Source of the DNA: Lelliottia amnigena
GTDB lineage: Bacteria > Pseudomonadota > Gammaproteobacteria > Enterobacterales > Enterobacteriaceae
Reading direction: 5' to 3'
Assembly (NCBI GenBank): GCA_900635465.1
Contig: LR134135.1
Coordinates: 2,914,001 to 2,978,000, forward strand
Length of the DNA stretch: 64,000 nt
Below the pieces are notes generated by a model. The model did not search any database and was not told the origin of the DNA. It was given only the letters and a program-made list of their open reading frames with translations. The position numbers and the translations under genes are program-made. Shown here in pieces: positions 57,893 to 64,000 of the stretch; the stretch's first letter is position 1; each line of letters starts with the position of its first letter.

Positions 57893-57931
57893 TTATCCAC
57901 AGAGTTAGCCACAAGGCGCTTCTGTGGATAA
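57893..57931 (+). promoter_or_regulatory. Two inverted perfect DnaA boxes upstream of nrdA
   Basis: TTATCCACA at 57893-57901 and its exact reverse complement TGTGGATAA at 57923-57931 are consensus DnaA boxes, 30 bases apart. DnaA is known to control nrdAB in E. coli and so link dNTP supply to replication initiation. The second box ends 43 bases before the ATG. Confidence 0.88.
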
Positions 57932-57974
57932 GCAGGGGGATATTTTTTTATTTCACGGACAGGTAAAAAACCAC

Positions 57975-60260
57975 ATGAATCAAAGTCTGCTGGTGACAAA
58001 GCGCGACGGTACTACCGAGCGTATCAATCTCGACAAAATCCATCGAGTTCTCGACTGGGCAGCAGAAGGACTGAACAACGTATCTATCTCTCAGGTGGAA
58101 CTGCGTTCACATATTCAGTTCTACGACGGGATTAAGACCTCAGATATTCATGAAACCATTATCAAAGCCGCAGCCGATCTGATCTCCCGCGAAGCACCGG
58201 ATTACCAGTACATGGCCGCACGCCTCGCCATTTTCCATCTGCGCAAAAAGGCCTACGGTCAGTTTGAGCCGCCAGCGCTGCTCGATCACGTCACGAAAAT
58301 GGTTGACCTGGGCAAATACGACGCGCATCTGCTGGAAGACTACACGGAAGAAGAGTTCAAGCAGATGGACGGGTTTATCGACCACTGGCGCGACATGAAC
58401 TTCTCCTACGCCGCGGTGAAGCAGCTGGAAGGCAAGTACCTGGTTCAGAACCGCGTCACAGGCGAAATCTATGAGAGCGCACAGTTCTTGTATATTCTGG
58501 TTGCCGCGTGCCTGTTCTCAAACTATCCGCGTGAAACGCGCCTGGACTACGTGAAGCGTTTTTACGACGCCGTATCCACCTTTAAAATTTCTCTGCCTAC
58601 GCCGATTATGTCTGGCGTGCGCACCCCGACGCGTCAGTTCAGCTCCTGCGTACTGATCGAGTGCGGCGACAGCCTGGATTCCATCAACGCAACCTCAAGC
58701 GCGATTGTGAAATACGTCTCCCAGCGCGCCGGTATCGGTATCAATGCCGGCCGCATTCGTGCGCTGGGCAGCCCAATTCGCGGCGGTGAAGCGTTCCACA
58801 CCGGCTGTATCCCGTTCTACAAACACTTCCAGACCGCGGTGAAATCCTGCTCTCAGGGCGGCGTACGCGGCGGTGCAGCCACCCTGTTCTACCCAATGTG
58901 GCATTTGGAAGTCGAAAGCCTGCTGGTCCTGAAAAACAACCGTGGCGTTGAAGGCAACCGCGTTCGTCATATGGACTACGGCGTGCAGATCAACAAACTG
59001 ATGTACACCCGTCTGCTGAAAGGCCAGGACATCACCCTGTTCAGCCCCTCCGACGTACCGGGCCTGTACGATGCGTTCTTCGCCGATCAGGATGAATTTG
59101 AGCGTCTATACACGCAATACGAGCAAGACGACAGCATCCGTAAGCAGCGCGTTAAGGCCGTCGACCTGTTCTCCCTGATGATGCAGGAACGTGCTTCTAC
59201 TGGCCGTATCTACATTCAGAACGTTGACCACTGCAACACGCACAGCCCGTTCGATCCGGCGATTGCGCCAGTGCGCCAGTCTAACCTGTGCCTGGAAATC
59301 GCTCTGCCGACCAAACCGCTGTACGACGTTAACGACGAAAACGGCGAAATCGCGCTGTGTACGCTGTCTGCATTCAACCTGGGCGCGATCAAGAGCCTGG
59401 CCGAGCTGGAAGAGCTGGCTGTGCTGGCGGTTCGTGCACTGGATGCCCTGCTGGATTATCAGGATTACCCAATTCCGGCGGCAAAACGTGGCGCAATGGG
59501 TCGTCGTACGCTGGGTATTGGCGTGATCAACTTCGCCTACTGGCTGGCGAAAAACGGCAAGCGTTACTCCGATGGCAGCGCCAACAACCTGACGCACGAA
59601 ACCTTCGAAGCGATTCAGTATTACCTGATGAAAGCCTCTAACGAGCTGGCGAAAGAGCAAGGCGCGTGCCCGTGGTTCAACGAAACCACCTACGCGAAAG
59701 GCATTCTGCCGATCGATACCTACAAAAAAGACCTGGATGCGATCGTCAATGAGCCGCTGCATCTCGACTGGGAAACGCTGCGTGAGTCCATCAAGACCCA
59801 CGGCCTGCGCAACTCCACGTTGTCTGCGCTGATGCCGTCAGAGACCTCTTCGCAGATCTCTAACGCCACCAACGGTATTGAGCCGCCGCGCGGTCACGTT
59901 AGCATCAAAGCGTCGAAAGACGGCGTGCTGCGTCAGGTAGTTCCGGATTATGAACTGCTGAAAGACAGCTACGAGCTGCTGTGGGAAATGCCGAATAACG
60001 ACGGTTATCTCCAACTGGTGGGCATCATGCAGAAGTTTATCGATCAGTCGATCTCTGCTAACACCAACTACGATCCAACGCGCTTCCCGTCAGGAAAAGT
60101 GCCGATGCAGCAGTTGCTGAAAGACCTGCTGACCGCCTATAAATTTGGCGTAAAAACCCTGTACTATCACAACACCCGTGACGGTGCAGAAGATGCGCAG
60201 GACGATATGGCACCTTCTATTCAGGACGATGGCTGCGAAAGCGGCGCATGTAAGATCTAA
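57975..60260 (+). CDS. nrdA: Ribonucleoside-diphosphate reductase class Ia, alpha subunit
   Basis: Catalytic subunit that reduces all four ribonucleoside diphosphates to deoxy forms. The N-terminal ATP-cone (VTKRDGTTERINLDKIHRVL, 20 residues) senses ATP/dATP. The active-site cysteines are in FSSCVLIE, SNLCLEIALP and ALCTLSAFN (Cys225, 439 and 462 in E. coli numbering), and the C-terminal shuttle pair in GCESGACKI. The start ATG at 57975 (MNQSLLVTK) gives 761 aa as in E. coli; the 17 upstream in-frame codons cover the second DnaA box. Preceded by NrdR and DnaA sites. Confidence 0.97.
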   Translation: MNQSLLVTKRDGTTERINLDKIHRVLDWAAEGLNNVSISQVELRSHIQFYDGIKTSDIHETIIKAAADLISREAPDYQYMAARLAIFHLRKKAYGQFEPPALLDHVTKMVDLGKYDAHLLEDYTEEEFKQMDGFIDHWRDMNFSYAAVKQLEGKYLVQNRVTGEIYESAQFLYILVAACLFSNYPRETRLDYVKRFYDAVSTFKISLPTPIMSGVRTPTRQFSSCVLIECGDSLDSINATSSAIVKYVSQRAGIGINAGRIRALGSPIRGGEAFHTGCIPFYKHFQTAVKSCSQGGVRGGAATLFYPMWHLEVESLLVLKNNRGVEGNRVRHMDYGVQINKLMYTRLLKGQDITLFSPSDVPGLYDAFFADQDEFERLYTQYEQDDSIRKQRVKAVDLFSLMMQERASTGRIYIQNVDHCNTHSPFDPAIAPVRQSNLCLEIALPTKPLYDVNDENGEIALCTLSAFNLGAIKSLAELEELAVLAVRALDALLDYQDYPIPAAKRGAMGRRTLGIGVINFAYWLAKNGKRYSDGSANNLTHETFEAIQYYLMKASNELAKEQGACPWFNETTYAKGILPIDTYKKDLDAIVNEPLHLDWETLRESIKTHGLRNSTLSALMPSETSSQISNATNGIEPPRGHVSIKASKDGVLRQVVPDYELLKDSYELLWEMPNNDGYLQLVGIMQKFIDQSISANTNYDPTRFPSGKVPMQQLLKDLLTAYKFGVKTLYYHNTRDGAEDAQDDMAPSIQDDGCESGACKI

Positions 60261-60262
60261 TG

Positions 60263-60290
60263 AAGGGCGGGGATTTCCCCGCCTTTATTT
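60263..60290 (+). terminator. Hairpin between nrdA and nrdB
   Basis: GGCGGGG and CCCCGCC pair around ATTT, followed by TTTATTT, right after the nrdA stop. In the nrdAB operon it may act as a partial terminator or protect the nrdA 3' end, allowing unequal subunit levels. Confidence 0.6.
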
Positions 60291-60311
60291 CGTAAGACAG
60301 GACATCTATTC

Positions 60312-61442
60312 ATGGCATATACCACCTTTTCACAGACGAAAAACGACCAGCTCAAAGAGCCGATGTTTTTCGGTCAGCCGGTCAACGTGGCACGCTACGA
60401 TCAGCAAAAATATGACATTTTCGAAAAGCTGATCGAAAAGCAACTCTCCTTCTTCTGGCGTCCGGAAGAAGTGGACGTTTCTCGCGATCGTATCGATTTC
60501 CACGCGTTGCCGGATCATGAAAAGCACATTTTTCTCAGCAACCTGAAGTACCAGACGCTGCTGGATTCCATTCAGGGCCGTAGTCCGAACGTGGCGCTGC
60601 TGCCGCTGATCTCGATTCCTGAACTGGAAACATGGGTTGAAACCTGGGCGTTCTCCGAGACGATCCACTCGCGTTCTTACACCCATATCATCCGTAATAT
60701 CGTTAACGATCCGGCGGTGGTATTTGACGATATCGTCACAAACGAGCAGATCCAGAAACGCGCGGAAGGCATTTCCCACTATTACGATGAGCTGATCGAA
60801 ATGACCAGCTACTGGCATCTGCTGGGTGAAGGGACGCATTCTGTTAACGGTAAAACCGTGACCGTCAATCTGCGTGCGCTGAAAAAACAGCTGTACCTGT
60901 GCCTGATGAGCGTCAACGCACTGGAAGCGATCCGCTTCTACGTCAGCTTTGCCTGCTCGTTTGCCTTCGCTGAGCGCAAACTGATGGAAGGTAACGCCAA
61001 AATTATTCGTCTGATCGCCCGTGACGAAGCGCTGCATCTGACCGGCACTCAGCACATGCTGAATCTCTTACGCAGCGGCGTGGACGATCCGGAGATGGCG
61101 GAGATCGCCGAAGAGTGCAAACAGGAATGCTATGACCTGTTCGTGCTGGCCGCCCAGCAGGAAAAAGAGTGGGCAGAGTACCTGTTCCGCGATGGCTCCA
61201 TGATCGGCCTGAACAAAGATATTCTGTGCCAATACATCGAATACATCACCAATATCCGCATGCAGGCGGTAGGGCTTGAGCTGCCGTTCAAAACGCGCTC
61301 CAACCCGATTCCGTGGATCAACACCTGGCTGGTGTCCGATAACGTGCAAGTTGCGCCGCAGGAAGTGGAAGTGAGTTCTTATCTGGTCGGTCAGATTGAT
61401 TCCGAAGTGAACACTGACGATCTGAGCGATTTCCAGCTCTGA
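60312..61442 (+). CDS. nrdB: Ribonucleoside-diphosphate reductase class Ia, beta subunit
   Basis: Diiron-tyrosyl radical subunit that starts catalysis in NrdA. The radical tyrosine is in HSRSYTHI (Tyr123 counting Met, Tyr122 in E. coli numbering). Iron ligands are Asp85 (LLDSIQ), Glu116 and His119 (FSETIHS), and the later Glu, Glu and His in the helices with LLGEGTH-neighbouring [11 protein letters not shown]. The length of 376 aa equals E. coli. The C-terminal [10 protein letters not shown] tail binds NrdA. The stop overlaps yfaE by one base (TGATG). Confidence 0.97.
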   Translation: MAYTTFSQTKNDQLKEPMFFGQPVNVARYDQQKYDIFEKLIEKQLSFFWRPEEVDVSRDRIDFHALPDHEKHIFLSNLKYQTLLDSIQGRSPNVALLPLISIPELETWVETWAFSETIHSRSYTHIIRNIVNDPAVVFDDIVTNEQIQKRAEGISHYYDELIEMTSYWHLLGEGTHSVNGKTVTVNLRALKKQLYLCLMSVNALEAIRFYVSFACSFAFAERKLMEGNAKIIRLIARDEALHLTGTQHMLNLLRSGVDDPEMAEIAEECKQECYDLFVLAAQQEKEWAEYLFRDGSMIGLNKDILCQYIEYITNIRMQAVGLELPFKTRSNPIPWINTWLVSDNVQVAPQEVEVSSYLVGQIDSEVNTDDLSDFQL

Positions 61443-61696
61443 TGAGCCGCGTAACGTTAAGCCTTTCCGGTACAGAAGTATTGTGCCGGGAAGAACACCC
61501 TTCCCTGCTGGTGGCCCTGGAGTCGCATCAGGTTGAAGTTGAGTATCAGTGCCGTGCGGGCTACTGCGGCTCATGCCGCTGTCGTTTAGTGGCAGGACAA
61601 GTGGACTGGCTAACGGAACCGCTGGCGTTTATCAACGATGGGGAAATTTTGCCCTGCTGTTGCCGGGCAAAAGGCGATATCGAAATCGAAATGTAA
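61442..61696 (+). CDS. yfaE: 2Fe-2S ferredoxin-like protein YfaE
   Basis: Small plant-type ferredoxin of 84 aa that maintains or assembles the NrdB diferric-tyrosyl cofactor by supplying electrons. Cluster cysteines are in CRAGYCGSCRCRL and the distal PCCCRAKGD. Its start shares a base with the nrdB stop, so the three genes nrdA, nrdB and yfaE act as one unit. It ends at an intrinsic terminator. Confidence 0.95.
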   Translation: MSRVTLSLSGTEVLCREEHPSLLVALESHQVEVEYQCRAGYCGSCRCRLVAGQVDWLTEPLAFINDGEILPCCCRAKGDIEIEM

Positions 61697-61721
61697 TGCC
61701 CGCTTACGCGGGCATTTTTTT
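61696..61721 (+). terminator. yfaE terminator
   Basis: TGCCCGC-TTAC-GCGGGCA followed by seven T, starting at the yfaE stop. The T run ends at the glpT stop codon on the other strand. Confidence 0.92.
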
Positions 61722-63072
61722 AGCCTCGTTTCTGCATCATCTCCGCATGATGGCGTTTTTCGCCAATCATAACGACGATCAGCAGTAATACCGCCATAAT
61801 GCTGCCGCCAATCATCACCATAAAGCCACCATCCCAGCCGAAGAAATCGACCGTGTAACCCACGATGGCGCTGGCCGCGACTGAGCCACCAAGATAGCCG
61901 AACAGACCGGTAAAGCCCGCGGCAGTGCCTGCGGCTTTTTTCGGCGCCAGTTCCAGCGCATGCAGACCAATCAGCATCACCGGACCGTAAATCAGGAAGC
62001 CGATCACAATCATACAGGCCATATCCACGCCCGGATTACCTGGAGGATTCAGCCAGTACACGATAGTGGCGATGGTCACGAGCGTCATAAAGAACACGCC
62101 CGTTGCACCACGGTTGCCTCTGAACACTTTGTCCGACATCCAGCCGCAAATTAACGTGCCTGGAATACCGGCGTATTCATACAGAAAATAGGCCCACGAC
62201 GACTTATCCAGTGCGAAATGCTTCACCTCTTTCAGATAGGTCGGCGACCAGTCGAGGATGCCGTAACGCAGCAGATAGACAAACACGTTGGCGATAGCGA
62301 TGTACCACAACAGTTTGTTAGGCAGAACGTACTTCATAAAGATCTGTTTTGCCGTCAGCTCTTCTTCATGCTGCTCGTTGTAATCGTCCGGGTAGTCGTT
62401 TTTATACTCTTCAATCGGCGGAAGACCGCACGATTGCGGGGTATCACGCATCAAAGCAAAGGCAATGATCGCAATAACGATGGCCCCGAAAGCAGGCATA
62501 TACAGCGCCGCTTTCCAGTCGTTAAACCACGCCATCCCCAGCAGGAACAACAGCGGTGGAATACCGCCGCCAACGTTATGCGCACAGTTCCACACCGAGA
62601 CAATCCCACCACGCTCTTTCTGCGACCACCAGTGCACCATGGTACGTCCGCACGGCGGCCATCCCATTCCCTGGAACCAACCGCACAGGAACAGCAGGAC
62701 AAACATGATGGCGATACTGGACGTTGCCCACGGTACAAAGCCCATGAATAACATCACGGCGGACGCCAGAATCAAACCGGCAGGCAAGAAGACGCGCGGA
62801 TTCGAGCGATCCGAAACGGACCCCATAATGAACTTGGAAAACCCATAGGCAATCGAAATACCCGACAGTGCGAAACCTAAATCACCGCGTGAAAATCCTT
62901 GTTCAACCAGATACGGCATCGCCAGCGCAAAGTTCTTACGCACCAGATAGTAAGCGGCATAGCCGAAGAAAATACCGAGGAAAATTTGCCAACGCAGGCG
63001 ACGGTATAGCGGGTCGACTTCTGCCTCTGACACGCGCGCCTGATGCGGCGCAGGTTTGAAGATACTGAGCAT
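61720..63072 (-). CDS. glpT: Glycerol-3-phosphate:phosphate antiporter GlpT
   Basis: Inner-membrane major facilitator that imports glycerol 3-phosphate in exchange for phosphate, and also takes up fosfomycin. Twelve helices are evident, with the organophosphate:phosphate family segments [20 protein letters not shown] (20 residues) and [19 protein letters not shown]. The start at 63072 ([14 protein letters not shown]) follows GGAGG, giving 450 aa. It ends against yfaE, so glpQ and inaA, which follow glpT in E. coli, are absent here. Expression should respond to GlpR and CRP from the shared glpT-glpA region. Confidence 0.97.
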   Translation of the reverse strand: MLSIFKPAPHQARVSEAEVDPLYRRLRWQIFLGIFFGYAAYYLVRKNFALAMPYLVEQGFSRGDLGFALSGISIAYGFSKFIMGSVSDRSNPRVFLPAGLILASAVMLFMGFVPWATSSIAIMFVLLFLCGWFQGMGWPPCGRTMVHWWSQKERGGIVSVWNCAHNVGGGIPPLLFLLGMAWFNDWKAALYMPAFGAIVIAIIAFALMRDTPQSCGLPPIEEYKNDYPDDYNEQHEEELTAKQIFMKYVLPNKLLWYIAIANVFVYLLRYGILDWSPTYLKEVKHFALDKSSWAYFLYEYAGIPGTLICGWMSDKVFRGNRGATGVFFMTLVTIATIVYWLNPPGNPGVDMACMIVIGFLIYGPVMLIGLHALELAPKKAAGTAAGFTGLFGYLGGSVAASAIVGYTVDFFGWDGGFMVMIGGSIMAVLLLIVVMIGEKRHHAEMMQKRG

Positions 63073-63165
63073 TAGAGCCTCCGTGGCCATGTCATAAATT
63101 TTCGAGGTTGTGTAGCCACCCCGATTCCAGAGGCCGCGATGTTAAAAAATCACAGCGATTGTTAC

Positions 63166-63181
63166 TGTGAATCAACGCACA
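63166..63181. promoter_or_regulatory. Putative CRP site between glpT and glpA
   Basis: TGTGA-ATCAAC-GCACA matches the CRP consensus TGTGA-N6-TCACA except for one base. Catabolite control of glpTQ and glpACB by CRP is known in E. coli. Confidence 0.65.
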
Positions 63182-63255
63182 AATTGTTACAGAAATATGA
63201 CAGCATGAGCAAATAAGCGCATGAGATCACGCTTTAGTTTCGTATTGCGCTCGAT

Positions 63256-63275
63256 TATGTTCGAAATCAAACAAA
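63256..63275. promoter_or_regulatory. GlpR operator 1
   Basis: TATGTTCGAAATCAAACAAA fits the GlpR consensus WATGTTCGWWAWCGAACATW well in its left half and partly in its right half. Confidence 0.65.
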
Positions 63276-63295
63276 CCACACTATTAATGTGGCTG

Positions 63296-63315
63296 AATAG
63301 TAAAAAACGAACATG
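63296..63315. promoter_or_regulatory. GlpR operator 2
   Basis: AATAGTAAAAAACGAACATG has a perfect right half-site (ACGAACAT) of the GlpR consensus and a poor left half. It lies 11 bases before glpA and 40 bases (centre to centre) from operator 1. Confidence 0.6.
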
Positions 63316-63325
63316 AGGGAAGATA

Positions 63326-64000
63326 ATGACACTCCGCGATCCTCGTTATAGCGATGTGATTATCATCGGCGGCGGCGCAACAGGGGCTGGTATCGCACGA
63401 GACTGTGCCCTGCGCGGGCTAAAGGTTACGCTGCTGGAGCGTCACGATATCGCCACCGGTGCGACCGGGCGAAACCATGGCTTACTACACAGCGGCGCGC
63501 GCTACGCGGTGACCGACAACGAGTCCGCCCGCGAGTGCATCGCAGAAAACCAAATTCTCAAACGCATCGCCCGCCACTGCATTGAGCCTACCGACGGCCT
63601 GTTTATTACCCTGCCCGAAGACGATCTCGCGTTTCAGCAGACCTTTGTCCGTGCCTGCACCGAAGCGGGTGTTCGCACCGAAACGCTCGATCCGGCGCTC
63701 GCCAGACGCCTTGAACCCTCGGTGAATCCTGCACTCATTGGCGCAGTGAAAGTCCCCGATGGAACCGTCGATCCCTTCCGTCTGACCGCCGCCAACATGC
63801 TTGACGCGCGCGAGCATGGCGCGATCGTTCTGACGGCTCACGAGGTCACTGGCCTTATCCGCGACGGCGATACCGTCCGGGGCGTGCGCGTCTATGACAC
63901 GCTTTATGGCGAACACAGTGAGCTGTATGCCAACGTGGTGGTCAACGCTGCCGGGATCTGGGGCCAGTGCATCGCTGAATACGCCGACCTCTCGATCCGC
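63326..64000 (+). CDS. glpA: Anaerobic glycerol-3-phosphate dehydrogenase subunit A (3' end cut by window)
   Basis: FAD subunit of the GlpABC complex, which oxidises glycerol 3-phosphate to dihydroxyacetone phosphate under anaerobic conditions. The ATG at 63326 follows GAGGGA and the frame is open for 225 codons to the window end. DVIIIGGGATGAGIARDCAL is the dinucleotide-binding motif, GATGRNHGLLHSGARYAV the flavin and substrate region, and VVNAAGIWGQ the second FAD-contact motif. E. coli GlpA has 542 aa, so about 60% lies outside. Divergent from glpT with shared GlpR and CRP sites. Confidence 0.96.
   Translation, partial: MTLRDPRYSDVIIIGGGATGAGIARDCALRGLKVTLLERHDIATGATGRNHGLLHSGARYAVTDNESARECIAENQILKRIARHCIEPTDGLFITLPEDDLAFQQTFVRACTEAGVRTETLDPALARRLEPSVNPALIGAVKVPDGTVDPFRLTAANMLDAREHGAIVLTAHEVTGLIRDGDTVRGVRVYDTLYGEHSELYANVVVNAAGIWGQCIAEYADLSIR

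Noticed and set aside
1..64000. CRISPR arrays, insertion sequences, toxin-antitoxin or phage-defence loci
   Set aside because: No regularly spaced repeats, transposase motifs or defence-type domains are visible on either strand.

Overview
The window is a stretch of core chromosome from a member of the Enterobacteriaceae. Nearly every gene has a full-length counterpart in the Escherichia coli yeiG to glpA interval, and the gene order is largely the same. The protein variants and the extra or missing blocks suggest a relative of Enterobacter, Lelliottia, Leclercia or Citrobacter rather than Escherichia, but I cannot fix the genus. GyrA carries threonine at residue 83, which is wild type in some of these genera. 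I see no phage, insertion sequence, integron, CRISPR array or toxin-antitoxin locus, and no convincing new multi-gene system.

Layout. 1-7.7 kb: yeiG (cut by the window edge), cirA with a Fur box, lysP, the divergent pair yeiE/yeiH (both frameshifted) and nfo. 7.7-11.8 kb: the fruBKA fructose operon with two Cra operators. 11.8-21.5 kb: setB (frameshifted), yeiW, efpL, uxuA divergent from the oxidoreductase gene yeiQ, yeiR, lpxT, mepS and pdeN. 21.6-27.5 kb: the yejABEF peptide importer and yejG. 27.8-35.4 kb: bcr, rsuA, radD, rplY, yejK, yejL, yejM and tRNA-Pro(GGG). 35.4-41 kb: a small membrane protein, ecotin, mqo, a SulP-type transporter without a STAS domain, and mgtE. 41-47 kb: yojI, alkB and ada (one operon), apbE and ompC, with the antisense RNA gene micF upstream. 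47.7-54 kb: the Rcs phosphorelay rcsD-rcsB/rcsC. 54-64 kb: gyrA, ubiG, nrdAB-yfaE, glpT and the start of glpA.

Regulation and function. Several textbook control regions are legible: Fur at cirA, Cra at fruB, a UxuR/ExuR-like operator at uxuA, OmpR sites and MicF at ompC, an Ada box at ada, paired NrdR boxes and two perfect DnaA boxes at nrdA, and GlpR plus CRP sites between glpT and glpA. Intrinsic terminators close most transcription units.

The main caution is sequence quality. Twelve single-base indels, mostly in homopolymer runs, break yeiE (3), yeiH (3), setB, bcr, radD (2), yejM and the 3' end of gyrA. Their distribution and the intact reading frames on both sides look like consensus error rather than gene decay. 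The most interesting unexplained items are perfect inverted repeats in intergenic regions: one across the gyrA promoter, one enclosing the nfo ribosome binding site, and one between rsuA and radD.
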